64,000 nt of DNA from Polynucleobacter sp. MG-27-Goln-C1 (GCF_018881905.1 NZ_JACVPM010000001.1:186001-250000); one strand, 5' to 3'; positions 22,558-32,919 are shown, counted from the first letter of the stretch. Notes: a model not told the origin generated them from the letters alone. Numbers and translations are program-made.

Positions 22558-24902
22558 ATTTTTTAAATCCATCTTTTCGCTCCTTAACTCGATTTGTTGC
22601 TCAAGTCGCCATCATTCTCGCGGCTGGTTTTTGTGTAAGTGCACAAGCAGCTGAATCCTTTGTCATTAAAGATATTCGCATTGAGGGTTTGCAGCGAGTA
22701 GAACCAGGTACCGTATTTAGTTACTTACCAGTTCAGGTTGGAGATACCTTTACCGAAGAGAAGAGTGCTGACGCTATTAAGGCTCTGTACAGCACTGGTT
22801 TTTTCCGGGACGTGCAAATTCAAGCGCAAGGTAACGTCTTAATCGTAATCGTTGAAGAGCGCCCCACGATCTCCCGTATTGAATTTACTGGGATGAAAGA
22901 GTTTGACCAGGAAACTATTCGTAAGTCACTGAAGGCAGTTGGCGTAGCTGAAGCCCGCTTTTATGACAAGGCCTTGGTTGATAAGGCTGAACAAGAGCTG
23001 AAACGCGCTTACGTTGGTAAAGGTATGTACGCTGCTGAGGTGGTTGCAACCGTTACTCCGCTTGAGAGAAACCAGGTTGCTGTGTATTTCAATATTGATG
23101 AAGGTCCTGTAGCCAAGATTCAAGAAATTAATTTTATCGGCAACAACGTGTTCAGCGACGGCACTCTTAAAAGTGAGATGCAACTAAAGACTGGTGGTTG
23201 GCTATCTTGGTATAGCAAAGACAATTTGTACTCAAAGCAAAAGCTCACAGCTGACTTAGAGAATATTCGCTCCTATTACCTCAATCGGGGCTACCTTGAG
23301 TTCGTGATTGAATCCACTCAGGTTTCTATTACCCCCGATAAAAAAGGTATTTACCTAACCATCAGTATTCGTGAGGGGAATAAGTTTACGGTTAAGGATG
23401 TGCGTTTGGCTGGTGATTTATTGGGTAAAGAGTCTGAATTGATGCAGTTGGTAACACTCAAGCCGGGAGATACCTTCTCATCTGCCAAGCTAACTGAGAG
23501 TACTAAGGCGATTGCGGAAATTTTAGGCTCCTATGGATACGCCTTCGCAAACATTAACCCGCAACCAGATATTCGTCGTGAATTGAGTGAGGTTGACCTT
23601 ACTTTGGTTATTGATCCAGGCCGTCGTGTTTATGTGCGTCAAGTGAATATTTCTGGAAACGCTAAAACTAGAGATTTAGTGATTCGTCGTGAAATGCGTC
23701 AGTTTGAAAGTTCATGGTTCGACAGTGAGAAGATTGATTTATCCAAAAAACGTTTAGGTCGTTTGGGTTACTTCACGGAGACTGATGTCTCTACGCAAGA
23801 TGTTCCTGGATCCCCAGATCAAGTGGATGTGGGTGTTAAAGTAACCGAAAAACCAACCGGCGCTGTGACTCTTGGCGCAGGCTTCTCTTCAACGGAAAAA
23901 TTAATTCTCTCTGCGGGTATCAATCAAGAGAATGCTTTCGGTACGGGTACGGCTGTTGGCTTGAATATGTCGCTTGGTAAGATCAATCAAAGTTTGGCCT
24001 TATCCAACTATGACCCTTACTTCACGGAAGACGGTATTAGTCGCTACACCGATTTGTACTACCGTTCATCCAAGCCGCTCTACTATGTAGGCGACCCAGA
24101 TTATCAAATTAAGTCTGTGGGCTCAAACATTAAATTTGGCGTTCCATATACCGAGGTGGATCGAGTCTTCTTCGGAACGGGCATTGAGGCATTCCAGATT
24201 AAATCTACCTCCAATACGCCACAGCCTTATCTGAATTACATGATTGATTATGGTGTTGCTGCCCCTGGCTACCCTTCAAGCCTAAATACTTACAATATTC
24301 CAGTTACTGTCGGTTGGTCGCGCGATGGCCGTGACAGTGCATTGATTCCATCTACTGGGTCATTGCAGCAATTGAACGCCGAGGTAGGAACGCCCCTTGG
24401 CAACATGATGTTCTACCGTATCTTTGGCCAATATCAAAAGTATCACTCCTTCTCAAAGGGCAACATCCTATCCTTTAACGGGGAAGTTGGTTATGGCGAG
24501 GCTTACGGAAAATATCCATTCCCGATCACTAAAAACTACTATGTTGGCGGTATCGGATCCGTTCGTGGTTACTCTCCAGGATCTCTTGGACCCACTTTCT
24601 ATAATGCCAACACCGGTCTAAATCAGCCGACTGGTGGCCAATCCAAGATTGTTAGTAACGTTGAGTACACTGTGCCGGTTCCGGGATCTGGGGTTGATAA
24701 AACCTTGCGCGTATTTGGATTCGTGGATGGTGGTAATGTCTACGGTGAGAATATCAATCTCGTCTTGCGATATTCTTATGGCTTAGGTTTATCATGGATA
24801 TCACCACTTGGACCACTAAAATTCAGCTACGGTATTCCGATCAAGTCGTTACCAACGGATAATATTCAGCGTTTGCAGTTCCAAGTTGGTACAGCGTTTT
24901 AA
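22554..24902 (+). CDS. bamA: Outer membrane protein assembly factor BamA
   Basis: Central outer-membrane component of the BAM complex, which folds and inserts beta-barrel proteins. 782 residues: a signal peptide (VAQVAIILAAGFCVSAQAAE), five POTRA domains (first begins FVIKDIRIEGLQRVEPGTVF) and a C-terminal 16-strand barrel with the conserved loop block IGSVRGYSPGSLGP and a terminal Phe. The start is a TTG overlapping the rseP stop (TTGA); there is no ATG before the signal peptide, so this seems real despite a poor Shine-Dalgarno. Followed by skp, which hands substrates to BAM. Confidence 0.97.
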   Translation: MNFLNPSFRSLTRFVAQVAIILAAGFCVSAQAAESFVIKDIRIEGLQRVEPGTVFSYLPVQVGDTFTEEKSADAIKALYSTGFFRDVQIQAQGNVLIVIVEERPTISRIEFTGMKEFDQETIRKSLKAVGVAEARFYDKALVDKAEQELKRAYVGKGMYAAEVVATVTPLERNQVAVYFNIDEGPVAKIQEINFIGNNVFSDGTLKSEMQLKTGGWLSWYSKDNLYSKQKLTADLENIRSYYLNRGYLEFVIESTQVSITPDKKGIYLTISIREGNKFTVKDVRLAGDLLGKESELMQLVTLKPGDTFSSAKLTESTKAIAEILGSYGYAFANINPQPDIRRELSEVDLTLVIDPGRRVYVRQVNISGNAKTRDLVIRREMRQFESSWFDSEKIDLSKKRLGRLGYFTETDVSTQDVPGSPDQVDVGVKVTEKPTGAVTLGAGFSSTEKLILSAGINQENAFGTGTAVGLNMSLGKINQSLALSNYDPYFTEDGISRYTDLYYRSSKPLYYVGDPDYQIKSVGSNIKFGVPYTEVDRVFFGTGIEAFQIKSTSNTPQPYLNYMIDYGVAAPGYPSSLNTYNIPVTVGWSRDGRDSALIPSTGSLQQLNAEVGTPLGNMMFYRIFGQYQKYHSFSKGNILSFNGEVGYGEAYGKYPFPITKNYYVGGIGSVRGYSPGSLGPTFYNANTGLNQPTGGQSKIVSNVEYTVPVPGSGVDKTLRVFGFVDGGNVYGENINLVLRYSYGLGLSWISPLGPLKFSYGIPIKSLPTDNIQRLQFQVGTAF

Positions 24903-24920
24903 TTGTTTAAGGAAAGTTTT

Positions 24921-25448
24921 ATGAAGCTTCATCAATCTTCTAAATGGATTCAATACGGCTTAATTGCTGTTTCTTCACTAATCGTATTGCCACAGGCAAT
25001 CGCGCAAGATGCTGGAACTCGGGTTGCAGCTGTGAACGTTGAAAAAGTTTTCAACGAATCCAATATGGCCAAAGCAAGTCAAACTAAATTGCAAAATGAA
25101 TTCATGAAGCGTCAGAACGAAATTCGTGACAGCGCTCAAAAAATTAAGTCTGCCGCTGAAAAGCTAGACCGTGACTCAGCTGTAATGTCTGAGGCAGATC
25201 GCGTTCGTCGTCAACGTGAGTTGTCGGATCAAGATCGCGAACTGCAACGCAAACAACGTGAATACACTGAAGACCTGAACCAGCGCAACTTTGAAGAGCG
25301 TGCGAAGATTGCTGAAAAGGCAAATCAAGCCCTCAAGCAAATTGCTGACCAAAGAAAAATTGATGTCATTATTCAAGATCCAGCCTATGCCAATCCAAAG
25401 GTTGACGTTACTGATGATGTCATCAAGGCTTTGAATAGTCTTAAGTAA
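24921..25448 (+). CDS. skp: Periplasmic chaperone Skp/OmpH
   Basis: Trimeric periplasmic chaperone that keeps unfolded outer-membrane proteins soluble on the way to BamA. The ATG at 24921 is chosen because AAGGAAAG sits a few bases upstream and the N-terminus becomes a proper signal peptide (basic start, hydrophobic [18 protein letters not shown], cleavage after AIAQ). The mature part begins [13 protein letters not shown] and then forms a long charged coiled coil (about residues 50-135) that makes the tentacle. 175 residues, a normal size. Confidence 0.92.
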   Translation: MKLHQSSKWIQYGLIAVSSLIVLPQAIAQDAGTRVAAVNVEKVFNESNMAKASQTKLQNEFMKRQNEIRDSAQKIKSAAEKLDRDSAVMSEADRVRRQRELSDQDRELQRKQREYTEDLNQRNFEERAKIAEKANQALKQIADQRKIDVIIQDPAYANPKVDVTDDVIKALNSLK

Positions 25449-25453
25449 GTTTT

Positions 25454-26509
25454 ATGCCCACCGCCATCGAGCTGGCCGAACAGTTTCAAGTAAGCTTGGT
25501 GGGGGATGGCTCCCTCGCGCTTCAGGGTCTCGCTCCTCTCGAGCGAGCTCAGTCAAGCCAGATCTCCTTTCTTTCTAATCCGCTATATCGTCAGCAAGCT
25601 AGCGATAGTTCCGCTGGTGGATTAATTGTTAGTCAGGCTGATCTCGATTTTCTTCAAGCAAATCCGAGTGTGAATTCTGCGCGGCGCGTATATTTCGTTT
25701 CTAAAAATCCCTATGCTATTTTTGCCAGAATGGCACAGCACTTTGCTAAGGCATCCGCACCTATCTATACCCCTGGTGTACATCCTAGTGCAGCAGTAGA
25801 CCCATCCGTAATTATCCCGGCCTCATGTCATATCGGACCATTTGTGCAAATCGGCCCTGGTGTCAAATTGGGTGAGCGTGTAACTGTATTGGGCAATACC
25901 TCCATTGCTAGAAACTCTAGCATTAGTAGCGATACTTTGATTTATCCCAACGTTTCCCTTTATTCAGAAACTACCATTGGTGAGCGATGCATTATTCATA
26001 GTGGTGCCGTTATTGGTGCTGATGGTTTTGGTTTTGCTCCTGATTTTTCTGCTACTGGTGCCGAGTGGGTCAAGATCCCGCAAACTGGTGCCGTTGTTAT
26101 TGGTAATGATGTTGAAATTGGCGCTTCAACCACAATTGATCGTGGCGCAATGAGTGACACCATCATAGGCAATGGAACTAAGATTGATAACCAAGTGCAA
26201 ATTGCACACAACGTAGTAGTTGGCAATTGCTGTGTGATTGCTGGTTGTGCAGCGATCTCAGGAAGCACCAAGATTGGAAGCTTCTGCATTATTGGTGGCG
26301 CTGCTAACTTTGCAGGTCACCTCAGCATTGCTGACAGAACCACCGTGTCCGGAAATACTTCGATTATTCGCTCCATCACCGAACCAGGTCAGCACTACAC
26401 GGGTGTTTACCCGTCAATGCTCCATAGTGCCTGGGAGAAAAATGCAGCTATTTTGCGTGGCCTCGATAAAATACGTCAACGCCTACGATTGTTAGACAAG
26501 TCTAAATAA
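25454..26509 (+). CDS. lpxD: UDP-3-O-acylglucosamine N-acyltransferase
   Basis: Third enzyme of lipid A synthesis; adds the N-linked hydroxyacyl chain from acyl-ACP. 351 residues. The N-terminal uridine-binding domain includes [13 protein letters not shown]; a left-handed beta helix of hexapeptide repeats follows from about residue 110; the catalytic His lies in [11 protein letters not shown]. First of lpxD-fabZ-lpxA-lpxB, five bases after skp. Confidence 0.97.
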   Translation: MPTAIELAEQFQVSLVGDGSLALQGLAPLERAQSSQISFLSNPLYRQQASDSSAGGLIVSQADLDFLQANPSVNSARRVYFVSKNPYAIFARMAQHFAKASAPIYTPGVHPSAAVDPSVIIPASCHIGPFVQIGPGVKLGERVTVLGNTSIARNSSISSDTLIYPNVSLYSETTIGERCIIHSGAVIGADGFGFAPDFSATGAEWVKIPQTGAVVIGNDVEIGASTTIDRGAMSDTIIGNGTKIDNQVQIAHNVVVGNCCVIAGCAAISGSTKIGSFCIIGGAANFAGHLSIADRTTVSGNTSIIRSITEPGQHYTGVYPSMLHSAWEKNAAILRGLDKIRQRLRLLDKSK

Positions 26510-26558
26510 ATCATCATCACATTAAAAAAATTAGAAACTTTATTCAGCAGGTAAATAC

Positions 26559-27008
26559 ATGAGCAAACCTATCGCCATCGACATCAATCAAATTTTGAAG
26601 TTATTGCCACACCGTTACCCATTTTTATTGGTTGATCGGGTATTAGAGATTGAGCCTCGTCAAAGTATTACTGCTTTAAAGAATGTCACCATGAATGAGC
26701 CATTTTTCCAGGGGCACTTTCCAGATTTTCCAGTAATGCCTGGCGTCTTAATTATTGAGGCGTTAGCTCAAACTGCTGCCTTGCTAACATTCTCTGAGGT
26801 TAGAGAAGAGAATGCGATTTATTACTTTGCTGGTATTGATGGTGCTCGTTTTAAGAAGCCAGTATTACCTGGCGATCAACTTATCATGACCGCAAAGCTA
26901 GAGCGTGAGCGTGCTGGCATCTATAAATTTCAGGTGCAAGCTACTGTAGACGGTGAGTTGGCTGCAGAAGCCAATATCACTTGTGCTGTTCGTACGAAAG
27001 GTGCGTAA
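26559..27008 (+). CDS. fabZ: 3-hydroxyacyl-ACP dehydratase FabZ
   Basis: Dehydrates 3-hydroxyacyl-ACP in fatty acid elongation, competing with LpxA and LpxD for hydroxyacyl-ACP. 149 residues, hot-dog fold. Catalytic His and Glu are visible in [15 protein letters not shown] and [13 protein letters not shown]. Stop overlaps the lpxA ATG by one base. Confidence 0.98.
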   Translation: MSKPIAIDINQILKLLPHRYPFLLVDRVLEIEPRQSITALKNVTMNEPFFQGHFPDFPVMPGVLIIEALAQTAALLTFSEVREENAIYYFAGIDGARFKKPVLPGDQLIMTAKLERERAGIYKFQVQATVDGELAAEANITCAVRTKGA

Positions 27009-27805
27009 TGACTCGGATTCATGCATCTGCAGTAGTAGATAGCAAAGCTGAGCTTGCTAGCGACGTAGAGATTGGTCCATATTCGGTTATTGGACCAAAC
27101 GTGAAAATTGGCGCTGGTAGCAAGATTGGTTCTCATACTGTGATTGAGGGTTACACCACAATCGGTAAGGAAAATATATTTGCTCACTTTGCTGCAATTG
27201 GTGGCGCCCCTCAGGATATGAAATACCGCGGCGAACCAACTCAACTGATTATTGGCGACCGCAATACGATTCGTGAGTTCACGACTATTCATACTGGTAC
27301 ATCTCAGGATGAGGGTATTACCCGGATCGGTAATGACAACTGGATCATGGCTTATGTGCACATTGCACATGACTGCCAAATCGGTAACCACACGATTTTC
27401 TCAAGCAATGCACAAATTGCTGGCCACGTACAGGTGAGTGACTGGGCAATTATGGGCGGCATGTCAGGCGTTCATCAATTTGTTCGTATTGGCCAACATG
27501 CCATGCTGGGTGGTGCCTCTGCATTAGTGCAAGACATCCCACCATTTGTGATTGCAGCGGGAGATAAGGCTTCTCCACACGGCATTAATGTGGAAGGCCT
27601 CAAGCGTCGCGGCTTCTCAAGCGAAACGATTTCAGCATTGCGTCAGGCATATAAAGTCCTTTATAAAGACGGTCTCAGCTTCGAAGAGGCTAAGGTAGAG
27701 ATTCAGAAGATGGCGCAAGCTAGTACATCTGATGCTGCTACCGCAGAAAAGCTGACAGAGTTTCATGACTTTATTGCCGCTTCCACGCGCGGCATTATTC
27801 GATAG
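27008..27805 (+). CDS. lpxA: UDP-N-acetylglucosamine O-acyltransferase
   Basis: First enzyme of lipid A synthesis. Start set at the ATG at 27008 (TAATG overlap with fabZ), giving 265 residues with the expected [16 protein letters not shown] beginning; a longer frame from 26981 adds residues not typical of the family. Hexapeptide beta helix over residues 1-185 with the catalytic His in [14 protein letters not shown], then a helical C-terminal domain ([18 protein letters not shown]). Confidence 0.97.
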   Translation: MTRIHASAVVDSKAELASDVEIGPYSVIGPNVKIGAGSKIGSHTVIEGYTTIGKENIFAHFAAIGGAPQDMKYRGEPTQLIIGDRNTIREFTTIHTGTSQDEGITRIGNDNWIMAYVHIAHDCQIGNHTIFSSNAQIAGHVQVSDWAIMGGMSGVHQFVRIGQHAMLGGASALVQDIPPFVIAAGDKASPHGINVEGLKRRGFSSETISALRQAYKVLYKDGLSFEEAKVEIQKMAQASTSDAATAEKLTEFHDFIAASTRGIIR

Positions 27806-27822
27806 AGTAGATCGAGTGTCTA

Positions 27823-29025
27823 GTGTCTAAGCTTGCTTGTGTTGCCGGAGAGCCTTCGGGCGACTTGCTGGCAGCGCCAGTACTCAGTGCGCTAAAGCAG
27901 ATTCTGGATACTTCTAATTTGGAGGTTTACGGCATTGGCGGTCCGCGTATGCAGGCGGAGGGTCTAAGGTCTGATTGGCCTATGGAGACCCTCAGCGTTC
28001 GTGGTTACGTTGAGGCCATCAAGCAGCTGCCCGCTATTCTGAAGCTGCGCAAGGAGCTCATTAGCAATCTTACAGGTGACGGGCGTCCGGATGTCTATCT
28101 CGGTATTGATGCCCCTGATTTCAATTTAGGTGTCGAGTTAGCTTTGCGTAAAGCGGGCATTCCAACCCTGCATTTTGTTTCTCCATCAATTTGGGCCTGG
28201 CGAGCAGGGCGCATTACCAAGATCAAGCAAGCAGTTGAACGCATGCTCTGCATCTTCCCCTTTGAAACCGAGATCTATGAGCGCGCCGGGATTAGTGCGA
28301 CTTATGTTGGGCACCCACTGGCTAGCGAGATTCCGCTTGAGCCAAATCCAGCCACAGCCAAAAAAAGAATCGAGCAAGTATTAAATCTATCTACCAATGC
28401 ATTAAATGGAATTGTTGTCTCCGTCCTGCCGGGCAGTCGTGGTTCAGAAATTGAACTAATTGCACCAGTCTTTTTTGAAACCATGGCCGAGCTTGTGAAG
28501 CGCATGCCAGGCCAGCCTCTACATTTTGTGATCCCAGTAGCAACCCCACGCTTGCGAGCACCGCTTGAGGCTTTACTGAAAAACACGCTAGAGAAAAATC
28601 CAAACCTGAATATTAATTTGATCGATGGTGAGGCCGATGCAGTTCTTGAGGCTGCAGACGTTGTGCTGATTGCCAGTGGTACTGCAACCTTGCAAGCTGC
28701 ACTCTGGAAAAAGCCCATGGTGATTTCCTACAAGGTACCTTGGTTGACCGCGCAGATTATGAAACGACAGGGCTATTTGCCTTATGTAGGTTTGCCGAAT
28801 ATCCTCTGCGGCGAGTTCGTTGTCCCAGAGCTTCTTCAGGATGATGCGACTCCAAGTAAATTGGCTGATGCTTTATTGACTTGGTTAAATAACCCCAACA
28901 AAGTTTCCCAATTAAAAACACGCTTTGCAGAAATGCATGAGACCTTGCGCAGACCAACCGGTTTATTGGTTGCGCAAGCTGTGGCACAAACGATTACTGC
29001 TGCTAAAAATCGGACTACTGTGTGA
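27823..29025 (+). CDS. lpxB: Lipid-A-disaccharide synthase
   Basis: Family 19 glycosyltransferase joining UDP-diacylglucosamine and lipid X into the lipid A disaccharide; peripheral inner-membrane enzyme. 400 residues. Visible are the N-terminal [40 protein letters not shown] and [22 protein letters not shown] start at 27823. The stop overlaps the rnhB GTG start (GTGA), as in many proteobacteria. Confidence 0.97.
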   Translation: MSKLACVAGEPSGDLLAAPVLSALKQILDTSNLEVYGIGGPRMQAEGLRSDWPMETLSVRGYVEAIKQLPAILKLRKELISNLTGDGRPDVYLGIDAPDFNLGVELALRKAGIPTLHFVSPSIWAWRAGRITKIKQAVERMLCIFPFETEIYERAGISATYVGHPLASEIPLEPNPATAKKRIEQVLNLSTNALNGIVVSVLPGSRGSEIELIAPVFFETMAELVKRMPGQPLHFVIPVATPRLRAPLEALLKNTLEKNPNLNINLIDGEADAVLEAADVVLIASGTATLQAALWKKPMVISYKVPWLTAQIMKRQGYLPYVGLPNILCGEFVVPELLQDDATPSKLADALLTWLNNPNKVSQLKTRFAEMHETLRRPTGLLVAQAVAQTITAAKNRTTV

Positions 29026-29615
29026 GTGTGATTTGGGTATGCGGTGTTGATGAGGCAGGCCGCGGTCCATTAGCGGGGGCGGTTGTTGCCGGTGCTGTCG
29101 TTCTTGATCCCGACAATCCTATTGCTGGTTTAAAAGATTCTAAGAAGTTATCAGCTGCCAGACGCGAGTTTCTGTTTGAGCAAATTCAGCTTAAAGCAAA
29201 AGCCTGGGGTATCGGCGAAGCGAGCCCAGCAGAGATCGATGAAATCAATATTCTGCAGGCGACAATGTTGGCAATGCGTCGTGCAATTGAGGATCTGACT
29301 ACACGTTTAGGCGGTTGGCCAGACAAGGCATTGATTGATGGGAATCGCTGCCCAGAGCTCCCGATTTCTGCAGAAGCTATTGTCAAAGGTGATACCAAAG
29401 AGCCTGCTATTTCAGCGGCATCGATCTTGGCTAAAGTCACGCGAGATCGTCAAATGATGGCTTTACATGAATTGCACCCACAATATGGATTTGCTCAACA
29501 TATGGGATATCCAACAGAGGCGCATTTTTCTGCCTTAAAGGAATTTGGTGCCTGCGACCAACATCGCCGCAGCTTCTCACCAGTTCGCAATGTCTTAGCT
29601 CTGCATAGTCGATAA
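29022..29615 (+). CDS. rnhB: Ribonuclease HII
   Basis: Cleaves RNA in RNA/DNA hybrids and single ribonucleotides misincorporated in DNA. 197 residues. The active-site block [20 protein letters not shown] holds the Asp-Glu pair, with KDSKKL and ALIDGNRCP further on carrying other conserved residues. GTG start at 29022 overlapping lpxB by four bases. Confidence 0.97.
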   Translation: MSVIWVCGVDEAGRGPLAGAVVAGAVVLDPDNPIAGLKDSKKLSAARREFLFEQIQLKAKAWGIGEASPAEIDEINILQATMLAMRRAIEDLTTRLGGWPDKALIDGNRCPELPISAEAIVKGDTKEPAISAASILAKVTRDRQMMALHELHPQYGFAQHMGYPTEAHFSALKEFGACDQHRRSFSPVRNVLALHSR

Positions 29616-29623
29616 TCCCAGCT

Positions 29624-30448
29624 ATGAAGATGGAATTTATCAGCTCAAAAGACAATTCCTTATTTAAGGAAATTCGTCAATTACAAGCTACTGGCCCTAA
29701 AGGCCAAAAGGCGAGATTTGCTTGCGGCCAGGCTTTGCTGGAAGGTATTCATTTAGTGCAAACTTGGGTTGGCAATTCAGCGCTCAAGACCTTGATTACC
29801 TCTGAATTGGGTTTGCAGAATCCTGAGATCGCCCAAGCCGTCTACGACCATATAGAAATTTGTCCGGAGACTCGCGTTTATCAATTGGATAAAGGTCTTT
29901 GGGATTTGCTATCTGATTTGGTGAATGCTCCGCAAATTGCGGGATTGCTAGATCTTCCTGAATCCGCCTTAAACCCACAAAAGTCGTTTGCGACGATTTC
30001 TGGGGATGTGATTATTTTGGATCGCATTCAAGATGCCGGTAATGTTGGCTCTATCTTGCGCACTGCAGCTGCAGCCGGCTTTACACAGGTGATCGCATTA
30101 TCTGGTTGCGCTCACCTGTGGTCAAGCAAGGTATTGCGTGCTGGCATGGGTGCCCACCGCTTACTAGATCTTTACGAAGGGTGGTCAAGCTCACAAGTAC
30201 TCAGTGCCGTAACGGCGCCTTTACTGGCCGCTACTGCTGATGGAGAACGAGATCTCTTCAATATGCCCAAGGTATTGATTCATCCAGTTGCTTGGGTAAT
30301 GGGAAGCGAAGGGCAGGGTGTTTCTGAAGACCTCATGGCTCAAGCTAAAGGCGTATCAATCCCAATTGACCCAAGAGTGGAATCACTCAACGTATCTACT
30401 GCAGCGGCAGTATGTTTGTTCGAGACACTCAGGGTGAGGCGCGCTTAG
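29624..30448 (+). CDS. TrmH/SpoU-family RNA 2'-O-methyltransferase
   Basis: AdoMet-dependent ribose 2'-O-methyltransferase acting on rRNA or tRNA; target not predictable. 274 residues with an N-terminal substrate-binding domain (KGQKARFACGQALLEGIHLV) and the C-terminal SPOUT knot domain carrying its three motifs: LDRIQDAGNVGSILRTAAAA, WVMGSEGQGVS and IPIDPRVESLNVSTAAAVCL. Nine bases after rnhB, it closes the long plus-strand gene run. Often annotated simply as RNA methyltransferase in this lineage. Confidence 0.92.
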   Translation: MKMEFISSKDNSLFKEIRQLQATGPKGQKARFACGQALLEGIHLVQTWVGNSALKTLITSELGLQNPEIAQAVYDHIEICPETRVYQLDKGLWDLLSDLVNAPQIAGLLDLPESALNPQKSFATISGDVIILDRIQDAGNVGSILRTAAAAGFTQVIALSGCAHLWSSKVLRAGMGAHRLLDLYEGWSSSQVLSAVTAPLLAATADGERDLFNMPKVLIHPVAWVMGSEGQGVSEDLMAQAKGVSIPIDPRVESLNVSTAAAVCLFETLRVRRA

Positions 30449-30574
30449 ATAGTAGTTTTTTCACGAGGGGCCGCTTTCGGCCATTTAGAGGCGTTCAACT
30501 TATTCAATGCATTGGGTTAAGCCCCTGAAAAATGGTGTTTAATATGACTTTTATAACCAAAATTCAACTAGACC

Positions 30575-31894
30575 ATGCAAAAAACTCCCAGCCTTTTAGC
30601 ATTCGTTCTCGGCGCAGTCCTAAGTATTCTTTCTGCGGCTGTATATGCTGAGCCGCCCGTAGCTCCTTTTTATGAATCAGTTGCAAAGATCAGCCCAAAT
30701 GGCAAGCTGGGACAAATTGTCAAGCAAGAGAAAATCAATACACCTATAAAAGGTGCTCAGGCATGGAAGATTGCCTATGTTTCATCTGATGTACTTGGCA
30801 AGAAAACGATCTCAACTGGATTGTTGGTTGCTCCAGTGGGTTCGGCACCTAAAGAGGGTAGACCAATCATGGCATGGTCTCATGGTACTACAGGGGCTGC
30901 GCAAAATTGTGGGCCATCTCAAATTATTAATCCAGCCGTACCTCTAAATGAATACTTTCTAGTTGGTGGAAATTCTTGGACCGATTACGGCATACCGAGG
31001 GTGCAAGAATTTATTAATGAGGGATATGTAGTAGTTGCAACCGATTATCAGGGTCAAGGTGGTGGCGGTGTTCATCAATATGCAGTTGCAGTTACACAGT
31101 CGCACGACCTTATTAATTCTGCTCGTGCTGCAAGCTCGGCGAAAGAGGTTGGCGCAGGTAAAAAGGTGGTTGCCTATGGATGGTCTCAGGGTGGCGGCTC
31201 AGTTTTAAATGCCGCCGGTTCACCCGAATATATTTCCCAAACTGGAACAGCCGCAGATGGCATTACATTTGCAGGTTTTGTGGCTTTGGCTCCTTACGAT
31301 ATGGCGGCAAGTTTGCCAAAGGGCGATATTGACCAAGCTACGGCAGACAAAGTGATGGGTGAACTTCAGAAATCATTCTCTACAGATATTCTGAGCTTTG
31401 CTCATTTCTCAATGGCTTTATATGGAACTCAGTCTGCATATTCCAATTTAAAACTTTCTGATTTGTTGACGGATGAAGGAGTGAGAGTAGTTCAAGAGGT
31501 TTATGGAAATAAATGTGTACATGCTGCCGCTGACACCATTGTTTTTTCGTACGGCAAAGATTTTACAAAGTTGCTAAAACCAATGCCGACAAATACACGC
31601 GCTTGGGTACAGGCATTCGTTAAGAGTTCTGTACCTCCAGTCAATCCAGTTGCGCCTGTAGTAATCTATTGGGGAACTAAAGATACAACACAGCCACCTA
31701 TTCAGGGCAAGCTCTATCAGATTCAAATGTGCAAGTCTGGTGCTAACGTGACACGAGTGCAACTGCCAGGTGAACAATCTCACTTCACCACACCTGGGAC
31801 GGCCGGACCCTTCTTTCAGGAGTGGATTAAGGATCGCCTGGCTGGTAAGCCTGCAACAAATAATTGCGCGGAAGCAGCGCAGTTACCGAGTTAA
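30575..31894 (+). CDS. Exported lipase-like alpha/beta hydrolase (secretory lipase family)
   Basis: Predicted secreted or periplasmic esterase/lipase. A signal peptide is clear (LLAFVLGAVLSILSAAVYAE, cleavage after VYA). The catalytic serine lies in AYGWSQGGGSVLNAAG; preceding blocks MAWSHGTTGAAQNCGP and VVATDYQGQGGGGVHQY fit the LIP/secretory-lipase fold, and SHFTTPG near the end probably supplies the His. 439 residues. It stands alone, 126 bases after the methyltransferase, and ends in its own terminator. Substrate unknown; similarity to fungal-type secretory lipases is at fold level only. Confidence 0.8.
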   Translation: MQKTPSLLAFVLGAVLSILSAAVYAEPPVAPFYESVAKISPNGKLGQIVKQEKINTPIKGAQAWKIAYVSSDVLGKKTISTGLLVAPVGSAPKEGRPIMAWSHGTTGAAQNCGPSQIINPAVPLNEYFLVGGNSWTDYGIPRVQEFINEGYVVVATDYQGQGGGGVHQYAVAVTQSHDLINSARAASSAKEVGAGKKVVAYGWSQGGGSVLNAAGSPEYISQTGTAADGITFAGFVALAPYDMAASLPKGDIDQATADKVMGELQKSFSTDILSFAHFSMALYGTQSAYSNLKLSDLLTDEGVRVVQEVYGNKCVHAAADTIVFSYGKDFTKLLKPMPTNTRAWVQAFVKSSVPPVNPVAPVVIYWGTKDTTQPPIQGKLYQIQMCKSGANVTRVQLPGEQSHFTTPGTAGPFFQEWIKDRLAGKPATNNCAEAAQLPS

Positions 31895-31913
31895 TTAATC
31901 AAATCTATTTAAG

Positions 31914-31940
31914 AAAACCACCTTCGGGTGGTTTTTCTTT
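31914..31940. terminator. Intrinsic terminator between lipase and ppsR
   Basis: AAAACCACC (31914-31922) pairs with GGTGGTTTT (31927-31935) around a stable TTCG tetraloop, followed by TCTTT. The complement also ends in a T-rich run, so it can serve both the lipase and the convergent ppsR. Confidence 0.9.
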
Positions 31941-31943
31941 GAG

Positions 31944-31968
31944 TGTCCGCTTTGGGTCGAAAGCAGAC
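31944..31968. repeat. Short palindrome, possible dispersed intergenic repeat
   Basis: GTCCGCTTT (31945-31953), a six-base GGGTCG centre and AAAGCAGAC (31960-31968) form an inverted repeat with one mismatch, just past the terminator. From memory, palindromes of this GTCCGCTTT/AAAGCGGAC type occur as dispersed elements between convergent genes in other bacteria; only one copy is visible here. Confidence 0.4.
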
Positions 31969-31984
31969 CCTGAAGGTGACTTTT

Positions 31985-32812
31985 CTAGCCTAAGATTGTT
32001 TTATCTGACTTAATAGATTGCAATACAGTTGTAGCAATCTCTTCAATCGATTTGCTGGTTGTTGCCACCCAAGGAATAGATTCCTTTTTCATCATGGCGG
32101 TGGCTTCATTAATCTCGTAGCGACAGTTTTCCAACTTCGCGTAATTGCTACCAGGACGACGCTCGTTACGAATCTCTGACAAGCGCTCAGCATCGATCAT
32201 GAGGCCAAAAATCTTGCTGCGGTAGGGGATTAAGTCTTTTGGAAGTTGGCCACGTTCAAAGTCCTCTGGGATAAGAGGGTAGTTGGCTGCTTTCATGCCA
32301 TATTGCATTGCCAAATACAGGCTAGTTGGCGTTTTACCCACTCGAGATATTCCAACTAGAATGACATCCGCTTCCGCTAGATTGCGGTTGGACTGGCCAT
32401 CATCGTGGGCCAGGGAATAGTTGATAGCTTCAATACGGTTTTTATAGGCCTCAGTATCCGCATTATGGTGCAGGCGGTTCATGGCATGGGTTGACTTAAC
32501 CCCAAGGGCTTGCTCTAAAGGCGCCACAAAAGTCTGGAACATGTCCAAAATTAAGCCATTAGCCTTACCGACAATCTTATTGAGTTCTGGATTCACCAAA
32601 GTGGTGAAAACGATGGGCTGAACCCCATATTTGGTGGCTGCCTGATTGATGCTAGAAACGGCGTCATGGGCTTTTTCAGGGCTATCCACAAAAGGCACCC
32701 GAATGTGCTTAAAAGTGGCCTCAAATTGGGCCAAAATCGACTGGCTGAAGTTCTCGGCGGTAATTCCGGTGCCATCAGAAACGATAAAAACAATGCGGGT
32801 TTGGGTAGACAT
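31985..32812 (-). CDS. ppsR: Bifunctional PEP synthase regulatory protein (kinase/pyrophosphorylase)
   Basis: ADP-dependent kinase and Pi-dependent phosphorylase that switches PEP synthase off and on by modifying a threonine next to its catalytic histidine. 275 residues with the P-loop-like ILVGISRVGKTPTSLYLAMQ (DUF299 family hallmark) and the N-terminal FIVSDGTGITAENFSQS. Divergent from its target ppsA, 107 bases away, the common arrangement. Confidence 0.95.
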   Translation of the reverse strand: MSTQTRIVFIVSDGTGITAENFSQSILAQFEATFKHIRVPFVDSPEKAHDAVSSINQAATKYGVQPIVFTTLVNPELNKIVGKANGLILDMFQTFVAPLEQALGVKSTHAMNRLHHNADTEAYKNRIEAINYSLAHDDGQSNRNLAEADVILVGISRVGKTPTSLYLAMQYGMKAANYPLIPEDFERGQLPKDLIPYRSKIFGLMIDAERLSEIRNERRPGSNYAKLENCRYEINEATAMMKKESIPWVATTSKSIEEIATTVLQSIKSDKTILG

Positions 32813-32840
32813 GAGATTGGCCTAAAAAATCGTGGTCAGC

Positions 32841-32855
32841 ACTACAATATGTAGT
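32841..32855. promoter_or_regulatory. Perfect dyad between ppsR and ppsA
   Basis: ACTACA (32841-32846), ATA, TGTAGT (32850-32855): a perfect 6-3-6 inverted repeat in the 107-base divergent region. It could be an operator controlling both genes. No known regulator motif is recognised. Confidence 0.4.
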
Positions 32856-32919
32856 TAATGAAGTATGCCGTATTTTATTCGGCCGCTCGACCAGTTTCCT
32901 TATCTTTAGAGAGTATTTT

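Noticed and set aside
30469-30482. GGCCG-CTTT-CGGCC hairpin between the methyltransferase and the lipase
   Set aside because: The stem is five pairs and no T run follows on either strand, so it is not called a terminator.
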